Positions 20,286 to 32,905 are shown, numbered from the stretch's first letter. The stretch is 64,000 nt of DNA from Triatoma infestans (GCA_011037195.1 JAAEAF010001929.1:1-64000), one strand, 5' to 3'. Notes: generated by a model not told the origin, from the letters alone. A program made the numbers and translations.

Positions 20286-20640
20286 TGTTGTAGATTTTAG
20301 CTATTTTTTTTTCTGATAGATGCTCTGTGTGTGGGAAAGAGATATAGGATAATGGAAGTTGCAGTGACAGCATAGGCAAAAACTTAGTTGATCATATTAG
20401 CCGTGGATAGTTGATATAATATTTTATGTACTATATGGAGAGGATAACTACATATTATTTTTTAAATATCTTGGATAGTTTTAATTTATTTTCATCATGG
20501 AAACCTGTTTGGAAAAAGATTTAAATGTACATTTTATCAGTGTTTTAGAATTGTAATATTAAACCGGAACTTCCGGTGTTGGACAGAAAAGATAAATAAC
20601 CTCGTCAGATATTTTTGTTTTTATCTCTTAGATTTAATTA

Positions 20641-20878
20641 CGAGGGTCATTCAGTATGTAACGAGACAAATCGCTGTAGCTCAGAAACAGTTTATTTAAT
20701 CAATACAATAGTGTTCAATGCGTCAAGTTGGCATCCTTGTACTTTGGTTCTCATCAGCTGTTCGAGAGTATTTGATAAGCATAACCTCAAATGTATTTAG
20801 TTAACAATGGCGAATCCGCTCGTGCATTACACCTCGGAAGAACAACGCTCAGTGATCGTATTTGTTCATACAAAGTAG
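20641..20878 (+). mobile_element. mariner 5' end fragment
   Basis: After a TA the sequence reads CGAGGGTCATTCAGTATGTA, a mariner-like TIR. An ATG at 20807 opens MANPLVHYTSEEQRSVIVF, which matches the start of mariner transposases of this kind. The frame and the similarity stop near 20875, so only about 23 codons remain. Confidence 0.65.
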
Positions 20879-21646
20879 AGTTCTTGTATAGCCAATATTT
20901 TTTTAACAATATTTCTTTCTACAGAGAAATCTTACATACAAGGACAGTTTGGAAAGTTTTTAACCGCTTAAATTTTTTCCCTATTATAAACAAATAATTT
21001 TTTTATTATTCATATTTAATACGATTTATTGAATACACGTGCCATATTTTTTATGAATGTTATAACGCTATAATAAAAGTTGAGTTTAATTAATTATTTA
21101 TCAAATAAAATATAGATAAGAGAAGTTGATGATTGTGACTGGTGTGTGTGTGTGTGTGTGTGTGTCTGTATGTTTGTTTGTGTAAAAGAGAAAGAGTTGA
21201 AGATTTACGATTGTCATAGTGACCCCGTCAGTTTGTTTGTAATTATTTTTATTTTTATCTGGACCGTCATATCCAAGGCCCTTGTTATCTATCTCTCTTC
21301 TTCACTGCCAGAGTGTGCTGTTTATTCTAGTAATCGTATTATGTTCACACGTGTAACAAAACTTGTAATACGTATTTACTGCTCCCAATACTAGAGTTCT
21401 CCACCGACTAGTTTTACTAGAACTTCGGGTTTTGCATTTTCGTTACAAAAAAATAAATAAATAAATTAAAAGCATCCAAAGCTTATATAGTACTTGAAGT
21501 GATTAGAGTGTAGTCTAGAAGACAGCGTCAATAACATTGAACACAAACTCCAATAATTTATGAAATCTATCATCGCAGATTCCATTCTGAAGAATCAATT
21601 CTTTCAGGGGGAAAAATTCTAATAAAAATGATTCTTATGTTCATTC
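20879..21646. other. spacer with (TG)n
   Basis: (TG)n at 21141-21166. No gene seen. Confidence 0.45.
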
Positions 21647-21722
21647 TATTTTTTAAATATTGAGATGTCAATCCTATGTATGTGGCTGTGCATTGTAAAC
21701 AATTAATTTTATAAATATGTAG
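21647..21722 (+). repeat. dispersed repeat family, copy 3 (short)
   Basis: ATATTGAGATGTCAATCC, TATGTATGTGGCTGTGCATT and TTAATTTTATAAAT match the first half of 20108-20285. Confidence 0.6.
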
Positions 21723-22339
21723 TATCTATGCAGTTAGCATTCGAAGTTTCAAGAAAATCATTGTACCACCACCAAAACAAATAAGGAAGAATTCTAGCAA
21801 TGTTATAAATGCAACGAAATATTATAGTTAGTAAAACAACCATATATTGTACTGTAGTGGGACCTTAACAGAACAGCTTATAATTAAAGCACCTAAGTAG
21901 CCCACAAAACTAAAATTTTTACCAGAAAACGTTTCAAATAAAAAAGCTTCTTTACAACAGACATTCCCATCCATACATCTCGAAACACTCCTTTCACCTA
22001 CGAGTATACAGATGATATCGGCCTGTCCTGGCCCCTTACAACGATTTTGTTTTCACCTCAATAGCTCTTCAGACTCATACAGAAATGGCTGACGAAATGG
22101 AGAATTAAAGTAAACCCTTATAAAGCCAGTACAATTACTTTTACTCCAAAATACACCAGAAACACTTTGTGGACAAACTACGGTACTTTGGACTGTACTT
22201 AGACAAATGTTTAACCTGAAGAATTCACACACCACTCTGAAAAGACTGGATCTCAATTGACTTTTTACAATCTACTCTTGAAGCTCCTTAACGGACGCGT
22301 TTCAACTGGACAATAAAAGACTGATTTACAACACAATAA
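21723..22339. other. spacer, no gene recognised
   Basis: Less AT-rich than its surroundings in 21960-22320, but no domain can be read. Confidence 0.35.
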
Positions 22340-22874
<535 letters not shown>

Positions 22875-23643
22875 TGGATATGAGATTTGGGGTTCAACCA
22901 AGCATTACAATTGCTATCGTATGCAGTTTTAGAGTCGAATCACAATCGCCTTTATTTTATGTTTTCAATATTACCCCTAAATATTCGGCCTTAATGTACC
23001 TTTTGTATCCCAAATTAGTGAAATACCATTTGCCAAAAATTCCATGATTCCAACCACTGCTCATACTAATCCCCTTATTCAGAGACAGGTCCGCACCTCC
23101 GGAGACCGGCTGAAATGCCATTGGCCTTGCGTCCATCTCTGTGGCCCAGTAAAAGTTGAGTAGTGCTTGACAATGTGTCCACTGGGAGATATCTCGTCCT
23201 AAGTTCCACACTTTAGAGTCTACATATTGTATAGTATAGAGTTGTATCGGTAATTGTGAGTTCTAGTGACCCCTGACATGGCGGACACTTTCTTCAAACC
23301 TCTCCCCAACACCCTGCTATAGTCATAAATGCTACATTTACTGCTCCGATTAATTATATATCGATATATTTTCTTATTCTATATGTTATTCTATTTTACT
23401 TTTTACACATTTCTTATCATTGTTTTCCCTTTTCTAAGTTTTGATTACAATTAACACAATATTCAGAATTTTCTCATTTAACTTCTGTTCCTTATTTTTT
23501 TGTATCTCCCCCGTTTCTAACGACATTCATATCAAACACACATTAACACTTGAAATAATAACGTTTAACGGTCACTTTGCTATCATTGCAAGTTGTGTGA
23601 AGATCGTCTTCACGGATTAGGTCAGGTACATAAATACACCTAT
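22875..23643. other. spacer, unrecognised minus-strand ORF
   Basis: An 84-codon open frame at 22957-23211 on the minus strand has no motif I recognise and is probably chance. Nothing else seen. Confidence 0.35.
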
Positions 23644-23689
23644 TTTTTTTTTTTTTGAGCGCATCGACTGCCCATGGTCATTAGCGCCC
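23644..23689 (-). mobile_element. 46-bp LINE/SINE tail with target duplication
   Basis: Minus strand: GGGCGCTAATGACC, ATGGGCAGTCGATGCGCTC, then poly-A. It is flanked by ACACCTAT (23636-23643 and 23690-23697). This is the very 3' end of a poly-A retroelement, inserted after extreme 5' truncation. Confidence 0.75.
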
Positions 23690-23780
23690 ACACCTATTAT
23701 TATTGTTAATTTGGACAGTATGAGCTTTAGAAACACATTTTAAACAAATCACAACATTTTTTCAAGTATAAACTGCCCTT

Positions 23781-24287
23781 TTTACTTTCTCTTACTCCTC
23801 CTAGTAAGAGGAAGTATTGTAATCGAGTTTTCACCGGAAATATCCGTTTTGAGGACCCCTGAATCCCAAAAAGTGGTTTTTAGCAAATGGTCTGTGTGTG
23901 TGTATATATATGTATGTGAACTGCATATCTCAAAAACGAAAAATCGTAGAAAGTTGAAACTTGATATTCCGTTTAGGTATCACCATAGATCCGACAATAG
24001 GTTATCTGTCAAAATTCCTCAACCAGAAGTCCTTTACTTAATGTTTTTTTTTTTTGCTTTCTTGCAATTGTCTTCAAACTTAGTGTTTCAACTATCCACA
24101 CAATGATCTACAACTTTTATTCAAAAAATTTTATTGGAAAAATTCATTTAAAGACATTTTTGGGGGACGAGTGGGGTTAGGTTTCCCACTAAAGTACCAT
24201 TTCAGTTTATTATACAATTCTGTCATCTAAATAATATAAATTAGAATTAAATGTGTTGTCGAAATTCCGAGTTTGAAAAAAATCGTT
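23781..24287 (+). mobile_element. MITE-like repeat, copy F (3'-truncated)
   Basis: Left end CTTTCTCTTACTCC, then the GGTATCACCATAG block and one CCGGAAGT-type unit (here CCAGAAGTCC). It stops at about 24287 after GAAAAAAATCG. Confidence 0.7.
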
Positions 24288-24524
24288 GTTTTGTGGTTGT
24301 GGCCAACAAAAAGAAGCAGGGCTATCATGGAAATCTTATATCTTTGATGCTGGTATTATTATTTAAATACTTTCTTAGGATGTCACGGGAAGACCAAAAT
24401 GCAATTCGATAGTATCGATATAATGGATTGCATTTGACTGTGTTAGAAGGGTGTTGAGGATTCTATAGGACAGTGTCCGCCAGTGTTGACTGTCTATGTA
24501 GTACAGTCAATTTTATAAATAGTA

Positions 24525-24543
24525 TTAACTATTATTAGTATTA
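24525..24543 (+). repeat. target-site duplication, left
   Basis: TTAACTATTATTAGTATTA, identical to 25553-25571. Confidence 0.9.
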
Positions 24544-25552
24544 CTTTTGTTATCGAGCATTCTTACAGTGTCAGGTTACCCTCTAGGGAAGATTGGTCAA
24601 GATTGGATCCGTCTGATGGGATACCTGATAATTACATCTGGTATTACACAGTCGGTTCCAGAATGGATGGTAGGTCTGGAGCTGCGGTCTATTTTGAGAC
24701 CGGAGATCATTTGGCAGTACCTCTTGATGAATGGACCACAGTCTTCAAGCCTGAGGTTTATGCTATTCTTTGTTGTGTCCTGGATGAGAGGGTAACTAAC
24801 TTAAAAGGTGTTTGTATCTGCTCGGACAGCCAAGCTGCGCTGAAGGCGCTGAGTTCATGTGTCTTCACTTCCAGGTTGGTGTTAGAATGTTCTAAAAGAG
24901 CTTTCTTCTCTGAAGGATGTGCTTCTAGTCTGAGTGCCAGGTCACATGGGAATTTTTGGGAATGACGAGGTGGGATAGGTTTGCCAAATTAGGCGCCTCT
25001 TATCCTTTCATTGGTCCCGACCATACTTTTGGCGTGTTTTCTTGCACATATCGGTCAGGCTACCAGCCATGTACAGCTTCACAGCATTCATCCTTATGGA
25101 TGAGCTTAGCTGGTTTTCGGCAGTCCAAAATGCTTATCGGGACCCCGACAAGGCCATTATGAAACGTTGCTATGTTTTTCACGGAGCGCTCTCAAGCATC
25201 TGGTTGGATTTCTTACTGGACATTGTGGTTTAAGGGGACATCTCTACATAATGGGGCTCATGCCAGATACATTTTGTAGGATCTGTGAGACCGAGGAGAA
25301 AACAGCAATCCATCTTATGACAGATTGTCTGGGTTGTGACGAGATTAGGTTCAGGACCTTTGGTCGGAGCAGGATATCTGTGGAAGAGCTTAGGCTATTT
25401 CCGCTTAAGGTTATTGTCCGATTTATTCGGGCTGCGGTGTATCTTAGATGGATTAGATCCGGGTCTGGATTTTTGTTCTAGACGTGGTTTGTTGTAGTTC
25501 TTCTTGAGGTAGCTATATGAGCGCAGTGAGGCTTGTATAGCTTAGGGTTTGG
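24544..25552 (+). mobile_element. I/R1-type LINE insertion with 19-bp TSD, 5'-truncated
   Basis: A clean insertion bounded by the duplication TTAACTATTATTAGTATTA. It contains RNase H to the 3' UTR and ends ...CTTAGGGTTTGG with no poly-A. The exact boundaries make this the best-defined LINE insertion in the window. Confidence 0.9.
24553..25481 (+). pseudogene. LINE ORF2 C-terminus with damaged RNase H
   Basis: RNase H starts YYTVGSRMDGRSGAAVYF. The first catalytic Asp (usually in TDGS) is replaced by Val. FKPEVYAIL (Glu) and CSDSQAALKAL (second Asp) are present. After frame changes near 24900 and 25150 come LTGHCGLRGHLYIMGL and FCRICETEEKTAIHLMTDC, the Cys/His cluster, then a stop at about 25481. 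It cannot make a working RNase H. Confidence 0.85.
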
Positions 25553-25571
25553 TTAACTATTATTAGTATTA
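25553..25571 (+). repeat. target-site duplication, right
   Basis: TTAACTATTATTAGTATTA, identical to 24525-24543. Confidence 0.9.
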
Positions 25572-26240
25572 GTAAGAGAGAGAGAGAATGGTGTAGGTAT
25601 TTTATGCTCGTTATTTTTGTTGTTGTTAATTTTGACTTTGTCTGTCGATAATATTTATGATTTCAAAATAAAATAAATTATACGATGCATCTCGATAGTG
25701 GGAATATTGTTCAGAATTACTTTAGATTATTTCAGCTCATCATCGGTGAGATACTTCTACAGCTACAAATACTCTTCAACTTCAACTTTTTTGTTTATGT
25801 AGATTTTATTTATAGAATAAAAGCTTCATACAAATGAAAGCATAAAAAATAAAAAACGTCTTGCATAACAAAAACTGCCTACAGTTTCATGTAAATGATC
25901 AGTTTATATAACTTGTAACAGATTTTTAATTTAAATATTTATGCTAGGTAAATTTAAAACACAATAGAGACTTTCCTTGCCATATACTCGTAGACTTCCG
26001 CTCTAATCTCATAACTATGTCGTCATTCGACACTTACAATTATTCTAATCATAAATAAAAATAGTTATTCTTTACGGTTGGGGGGGGGGCTGTTTGAGCT
26101 ATTCGGGTATCTTTATTTATTATCTTTATTTCAAATCATTCAAATTCAACGCAATTGAATGGCCCAAATTCTAAATTTTTCAACTGTCTAAATGTTTCAC
26201 AACATCAAGCATATTAGAACATCACGTATATTAAATACAC
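25572..26240. other. AT-rich spacer
   Basis: A short (GA)n run at 25574-25587 and a G tract near 26082-26090. No gene seen. Confidence 0.45.
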
Positions 26241-26383
26241 ATTAGAAACTTTATTAGAATCGCATTATTTGAAGAAAATTGGTTAACTGGAAATTACAAT
26301 TTTTACTGGATAAATTTTTGAGTTTTTTTTTTTTTTTTTTTGGAATTATCTCGAATACATCTATCACTCTTAATTGGAAACAT

Positions 26384-26590
26384 CCCCCCCCCCCCCCCCC
26401 CCCCCAATTGATTTTAGATACTCTAACCTTATGGCGCAACAGCCCATGAAGAGCCGAGGCTTGCCTGACGGCGATTTGAATACAGGGGCGTGTGGTAAGC
26501 ACGCCGCAGTTCCCACGCCGTTTAGTTCCAGCCCTTCGCTACCTAGCACGCTACTAACTGCAGCTTCCCACTGCAACTTATGCTCTGTAA
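26384..26590. repeat. C22 tract and GC-richer block inside MITE-like DNA
   Basis: A run of about 22 C is followed by 180 bp of much higher GC, including ATGGCGCAACAGCCCATGAA and GTAAGCACGCCGCAGTTC. MITE-like sequence lies on both sides (26260-26350 and from 26590), so the block is an insertion of another dispersed repeat of unknown class. Confidence 0.5.
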
Positions 26591-27290
26591 CAAGCGATTT
26601 TGTCAAAAATGGCTCAAACGATTTTCTTCAAACTTGATATATATCAACTACACATACTTAATAGCTACAACTTTTATTTGAAACATTTCTCTTGAAGAAG
26701 CCATTTAAGGACACTTTTTGGAGAGGGGTGGGTTAGGTTTTCATCTAAACTGCTATTTCAATTATTGGACAATTCGGTCATCTAAATAATGTTAATTAGA
26801 ATTAAATATATTGTTGAAATTCCAAATTTGAAATAAATCGCATAACCGGAAGTGCTTTTACTTTACCACTTTACTAAATTTTTTTTTTTTTTTTTTCATT
26901 TTTCACGATTTCTTAAAAAATGACTCCGATGATTTTTCTTGAAACTTATTATATAAACTACGCATACAAAGATCTACAACTTTTATTTAAAACATTTCTC
27001 TAGGAACATTTATTTAAGGGCACTTTTAGGGAAGGGGTGGGGTTATGTTTTTCATTAAAATGCTATCATAGTTGATTATACAATTCTATCATCCAAACAA
27101 AATTAATTAGAAATAAATAGATGGCCAAAATTCCAAGTTTCAAGAAAATTAGTAATGCGGAAGTGCGCTTTTATTCAACAGTTTTTTCAGTTTTCGACGA
27201 ATTTCATTAAATTTGGTACACTAACTATAACATTTGTCAATTATAATTTTGAGAACAGGAGTAAGAGAAAGTTATGTGAGTGTTTTTTCA
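26590..27290 (+). mobile_element. MITE-like repeat, copy G (5'-truncated)
   Basis: Two CCGGAAGT-type units and the right end AGGAGTAAGAGAAAGTTATG. The left end is missing. Confidence 0.7.
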
Positions 27291-27940
27291 TACAAAAAAC
27301 ATGATTTTTCAAATAACTAATATATGTATACAAAAAAAAATTAATTAATTAATTAATTAATTTTTTTAATATAATATCCATTCTACGAGTTTTAGCTTCA
27401 CAGAATTTTTTGAATAACTTTTTTCATTAAAATTAGTTATTTGAGAAATCATTTACTTAACTGCTATAAAAAATAATATTATTGAATAAATAATAATAAA
27501 AAAAAAATTAATTGCCGTTAATGCTTTAAGGAACACAATAAAAATACGTTTTTTTTTTTGTTTAATATAATCTACGATATCGCACACAATTTCAATTAAC
27601 GCTGCCTGGCGAACAGCTACAATAGCACTAGTTGGGTCACATTATTAAGATAAACGAAGCTTGTCGGAAATAACCGAATATGATCATTTTTTGACCCAGC
27701 AAATAGGGCAGCGTCCAACATCCAATCAACGCTTCCTGAAAATGATTCTTTTTTAAAAAAAAAAACAAATTTAATTAATGTATATTTAAATAATAATTAT
27801 GCAAAGATTGTTAATGTTATTACTTTTTTTTTTTTAAATTAATTTTTATAATTATTTTCTGTGGATGCTGCGGTATACACCAGCCGCCACTATTTTGTAG
27901 GTCTATCACTTTTATTTGTTATATTTTCCTTAGAAAATTC
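27291..27940. other. AT-rich spacer with (AATT)n
   Basis: (AATT)n at about 27338-27365. No gene seen. Confidence 0.45.
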
Positions 27941-28883
27941 CTTTTTACTTTCTCTTACTCCTAGTAAGAGGAAGTATTGTATTCGTGTCAAATTTTCGAT
28001 ATTGAGTTTTCACCGGAAATATCCGTTTTGAGGTCCCCTGAGTCCAAAAAAAGTGGTTTTTAGCAAATGGTCTGTATCTGTATATATATGTGAACAGCAT
28101 AGCTCAAAAACGAAAAACTGTAGAAAGTAAAAACTTGATATTCCGTTTAGGTATCACCATGGCATCTGACAAAAATTCCTCAACCGGAAGTAACACTTTA
28201 CTTGTTATTTTTATTTTTTTTATTTTTTTGCATTTTTCTCAAAAATGGCTCCGACGATTTTCTTTAAACTTGGTATACCAACTACACATACAAAAAGCTA
28301 CAACTTTTATTTGAAACATTTCTCTGGGAAAATTCATTTAAGGGCAGTTATGGGGAAGAGGTGGGGTTTGGTTTTCATCTAAAGTGCTATTTCAGTTTAT
28401 TATACAATTTTGTCATCTAAATAATGTTAATTAGAATGGAAAATGTTGAAATTATGAATTTAAAAAAAAAATCGGATAACCGGAAGTGCGTTTATATTAC
28501 TAAATGATTTTTTTTTTCACTTTTTCGCGATTTTCTCAAAAATGTCTCCGTCGATTTTCATGAAACTTCCTATATAAACTAAACATACAATGATTTACAA
28601 CTTTTATTTAAAACATTTCTTTGGGAAAATTCATTTAGGGGCACTTTTGGAGGAGAGGTGGGGTTACAGCTTCCTCTAAAGTGATATCGTACTTGATTAT
28701 ATAATAATTCTATTATCCAAACAAAATTAATTAGAAATAAATAGATGGCCAAAATTCCATGTTTTAAGAAAATTAGAAAGCCGGAAGTGCTCATTTACTT
28801 AAAAGTCAGTTTTCGAGATGCCTTGTCAGTCACTCTGTAATGCCTTAAGAGAATATTGTGTAAGTATTTCACACCAGGTTTTT
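27941..28883 (+). mobile_element. MITE-like repeat, copy E (complete)
   Basis: Both ends are present. CCGG of the tandem units falls at 28184, 28480 and 28781, so the unit length is about 300 bp with two full units and a partial third. The left end has ACTTTCTCTTACTCCTAGTA, and the right end AAGAGAATATTGTGTAAGTA and a CACACCAGG hairpin remnant. No ORF of note. Confidence 0.8.
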
Positions 28884-29517
28884 TGCTTTTCTATATTTAA
28901 TGTAAAATAATTGTAAATAAAACAATGTTTTATCTTCATTTCGAATTTATCTTACAACAAACTAATGACGTCTTTCTTAAGTATGAGCCAATGTATTAAG
29001 TCTAAGAAACTTTTTGTGATTCAATCAAAAATAATATCATCAAATTTATGATGGTAAAAAGTAGAATTGCAAAGTGGAGTGCGCGGGAGACAGACAGAGT
29101 TAGAGAGATAATCATACGGTAGTAACTATTCATTATACAACCTTTGACGGTTAATTTACAACGGAATGTCATTTGTTTGTAAATCTGGGGAAAAAGGTGA
29201 ATACTATTGATAACTTCAATACCTTCACGGAAAAATATACAGAATTTCAATGGAAAAACCTTGTCCTATAAATAATCATGGCTACACATAGAAATACACG
29301 AACGTTGTATTATTATATCTTCTCATACATAACTATTGGTTATTTCATCTTTATTTAATATTTTCTAAAGAATTTATTTATTTTTTCATTTTTTTGCCTC
29401 AATATACATATAAGTATATAATATATTATTCATAATTTTTTCAGACGATTTTATTAATTAAAAATGTTCAAAAAACTGAAATATGAAACACATCTGATTA
29501 AATTTGCAGTGCTTACT
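28884..29517. other. spacer, no gene recognised
   Basis: An 82-codon minus-strand open frame (29002-29250) shows no motif. Confidence 0.4.
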
Positions 29518-30084
29518 AAAAAATCTGGTGTGAAACAATCACACAACTTTCTCTTACTCCAATTCTCAAAATTATAATTGACAAATGTTATAGTTTGTTT
29601 ACCAAATTTAATGAAATTCATCGAAATACTGTCCAGTAAAAACGCACTTCCGGCTTACTAATTTTCTTGAAACTCGGAATTTCGGCCATCTATTTACTTC
29701 TAAATAATTTTGTTTGGATGATAGAATTGTATAATGAACTATGATAGCACTTTAGAGAAAAACATAACCCCTCCCCACCACCAAAAGTGCCCTTAAATAA
29801 ATTTTTCCAGAGAAATGTTTTAAATAGAAGTTGTAGATCCTTGTATGTTTAGTTTATATACGAACTTTCAAGAAAATCGTCGGAGTCATTTTTGAGAAAA
29901 TCACGAAAAAGTGAAAAATCATTTAGTAAAGTGGTAATGTAAACGCACTTCCGGTTATCCTATTTTTTTTTTTCAAACTCGGAATTTCAACAACATATTT
30001 AATTCTATTAACATTATTTAGATCAGTGGTTCCCAAACTTTTTTGACCCATGGACCCCTTTTTATAGTCAAAACTTGTGCCCAC

Positions 30085-30590
30085 AGACCTCCCAAGTGAA
30101 AAAGCTACAAGTATAAAAATTACAAATTTAAAAAACATTTTGTGGTATCCTTGTTCAAACATTGGTTTAAGTTCTTCATTTGTGGATATTTCAATAAGCT
30201 GCTCCTGTATTAGTATGGATACATCTGTGCTTGGGATCTGAGTTTGTCCACGCGCAAAAGGGTTCAACACCCAGTCGGGAATATCCATGTGAAGAATGTC
30301 TTCAAATCTTTGGTTCAGGTCTGCATGAAGAGCCGTTAAGTGTTGACAGTAAGCAAGCAAATCTTCATCTCTATTTTGCAATTTCGAAAGATTTGGAAAC
30401 TGAGAACATTCTCCTCTTCCCAAGTTTTGTTTGTACTGAAAAAGTTTTGCAACAAACGCAGATATTACGCTTTTAATTTTGATTAAATTTAATTGGTCAC
30501 CTTGTAGTTTCAAATTAGTTTCGTTAAATTTGGCAAATAAATCAGTCATATAGGCTATGTCATTTTTTGAATTAATTAAATTGCACATAA
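30085..30590 (-). pseudogene. hAT transposase fragment (ZBED5-like)
   Basis: Minus strand: NSKNDIAYMTDLFAKFNETN, LKLQGDQLNLI, FPNLSKLQNRDEDLLAYCQH, RFEDILHMDIPDWVLNPFA, ELKPMFEQGYHKMFF. This order matches the middle-to-late part of hAT transposases of the ZBED5/FAM200 type. The C-terminal dimerisation region and the N-terminal half are missing. The frame runs on into TIR and MITE sequence, which is not coding. Confidence 0.75.
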
Positions 30591-30594
30591 AATC

Positions 30595-31690
30595 CCGATG
30601 AATTCATCCTAACCAAAAGGTCATCCATGACTACGCACCACAACTTTGGTGAGAGACAACCCCCTTGAGGGCACCCTCTCCCCGCTTGTACTATCATGGT
30701 GCGCCCGCCAAGGGAAGCCTGTATAACCCTACTCCTAAGATAGACACCTATCCAATTGATTAAGACGGGATGTATACCTTTTCGTACCAAGGCATCTTCG
30801 AGAGCATCAAACGACACTCTGTCAAATGCCCCCTCAACATCAAAGAAACACCCTAGGGCATATTCTTTTATTTCCAGAGCAGATTCTATCCTTCCGACGA
30901 GACAATGTAATGCAGTCTCTGTCGACTTACCCACAATATAAGCATGTTGGTTAGGATGGAGAGGATGATCCCTTAATGGACCATCAGTAATATACCTATC
31001 CACCAACCTTTCCAGAGTTTCCAAGAGGAAAGACATAAGACTAATGGGTCTAAATGCCTTGGGGTCGGAGTAGTCGTTTCTTCCTGGCTTGGGAATAAAG
31101 ACTACCCTTACTTCTCTCCATAATGTTGGTACATAACCAAACATCCTTTAAAAATTCTTAACAATACCTTCATCAGCACGTCCCCACCATTTTGCAACAG
31201 ACAAGGATAAATCCCGTCCGGTCCAGGTGACTTGAAAGGTGAGAAACTTTGTACGGCCCAACTAACTCTATCATGTGTAACTACCTCATCTAAGGTGGAT
31301 ACATCTTCAGGGTCCCATCTCCTTCCACCCACCAAAGACGAAGCAGCATTTAAACCAATATTATCCGGGAAGTGAGTATCAAGCAAAAGCTGCAGTGTCT
31401 CCCCTTCCCCCCTGTAAAGGAACCATCAGGTATCGTAGGGTACCTAACTGACTGTCCCTATCCTTACTAAGAATCCGTACCAATCTAGATGATTCCTGGA
31501 ACGAATTTATATCCTCACAAAAGGATCTCCAGGAATTCCTCTTGGCTCTGCTCAGAGCATATTTATATGCTCTTTTAATACTGTTATAACTATCCCATGA
31601 TTCCGAAGAATCAGCCCGGACAGCCTTCCTGTATGAGCCCCTTACCTGACTCCTTAGTTTTTGAGCCCCTACAATACTGCTAATTTCAAT
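30595..31690 (-). pseudogene. LINE reverse transcriptase fragment inside the hAT
   Basis: Minus strand, in order: RAKRNSWRSFCEDINSFQES, FSPFKSPGPDGIYPCLL, FRPISLMSFLLETLERLVDR, LHPNQHAYIVGKSTETAL, LGCFFDVEGAFDRVSFDAL (catalytic Asp of motif A), GCPQGGCLSPKLWCVVMDDL (motif B). It stops before motif C (the YADD box) and joins hAT coding sequence at about 30595. The N-terminal endonuclease is also missing. Losing the 3' end is unusual for a LINE insertion. Confidence 0.85.
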
Positions 31691-32524
31691 AATAATAAAA
31701 ATGGATCACAATTTTATTATTTTATATTAAACCTTGCGCGGACCCCATGACGTTGTTCAGGGACCCCCAAATCAATTTTAATTTCCCACGGACCCCCTGA
31801 ATGATACCGGGGACCCCTGGGGGTCCGTAGGGACCACTTTGGGAACCACTGATTTAGATGATAGAATTGTCTAATAAACTGAAATAGCACTTTAGATGAA
31901 AATCTAACCCCACCCCTCCCCCAGAATTGCCGTTAAATGAATTTTTCCGGAGAAATGTTTCAAATAAAAGTTGTAGCTGTTAGTATGTGTAGTTGGTATA
32001 AGAAGTTTGAAGAAAATCGCTGGAGCCATTTTTGAGAAAATCGAAAAAACGTAACGAAAGTGGTACTTGCGGTTGAGGAATTTTGACAGATGACCCAGTG
32101 TCGGATCTCATGTTGATAACTTAACGGAATATCAAGTTTCAACTTTCAACGATTTTTCGTTATTGAGCTATGCTGTTCACATACATACATACATACACAC
32201 AGACCATTTGCTAAAAACCACTTTTTTGGACTCAGGGGACCTCAAAACGGATATTTCCGGTGAAAACTCGATATCGAAAATTTGACACGATTACAATACT
32301 TCCTCTTACTAAGGAGTAAGAGAAAGTAAAAAGGTTCAATTAGGTTTGCTTTACATATAAGTAAAGTGGGTGAGGATTTATAGTAGTTACCAAAATGCCT
32401 TTAAATTGTAGGATAGCGGGCATCTGAATTCCACTTCATAGCCAGCTCATAAGATCACTTTAAATTTAAACCTAACTCCATATTTCCTCCTCAATGTCCA
32501 TCTTGTACAATATCAACACTTATA

Positions 32525-32905
32525 GCCTCATAGGTGGGGGCATGTTGGCATTGAAGCGGATGAGATGGCCAATGCCCTGGCCAAGATAGGTGCCAGGACC
32601 CCGCTTTTAGGGCCGGAACTTTTTTCTTGGGGTTAGCGACCAGTTTCTGTTTAGAGCAACTTAGGAAGAAGGAGGAGGAGACGAGGAGATCTCACCTCTG
32701 GTACTCGTCCCTCCTCGGTTTGCGGCAGGCCAAGATCTGCCTGAGAAATTATAACCAACGGAGATCGGAGGCATGGCATCGGCTTGGGTAAGAACAAGCT
32801 CCGCGTTCTTATAGGTTTCCTCTTACGAGGCATTGCCAACTTAGAGGACACATGGTGAAGCTGGGTTTGGAAAGTGATAGTTCATGCAGATTCTACATCA
32901 TGCAA
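32525..32905 (+). pseudogene. LINE RNase H/C-terminal fragment
   Basis: Reads GGHVGIEADEMANALAKIGA and RTPLLGPELF (RNase H end), then after shifts LRVLIGFLLRG and LGLESDSSCRFYIMQ. Same family as 5160-6030. It abuts the (GT)n of the next MITE-like copy at about 32906. Confidence 0.7.

Larger units (their letters stand above)
30024..31851 (-). mobile_element. hAT element nested in MITE-like copy B
   Basis: Ends CAGTGGTTCCCAAA in inverted orientation, with an 8-bp duplication ATTTAGAT (30016-30023 and 31852-31859), the hAT hallmark. Sub-terminal sequence is rich in GGACCCC-type motifs on both sides. It contains a transposase remnant and a LINE fragment. Confidence 0.92.
29518..32337 (-). mobile_element. 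MITE-like repeat, copy B, split by a hAT element
   Basis: Reverse copy from AATCTGGTGTGAAACAATCACAC (29520) to GGAGTAAGAGAAAGTAAAAA (32337). Without the hAT (30024-31851 plus one 8-bp duplication) it is about 990 bp, the same as copy C. Confidence 0.8.

Noticed and set aside
22957..23211. 84-codon minus-strand frame as a host gene
   Set aside because: No recognisable domain, no splice or promoter context, and a length compatible with chance.
29923..30588. 221-codon minus frame as one intact gene
   Set aside because: Only the first two thirds is hAT transposase; the rest runs through the hAT end into MITE-like sequence.
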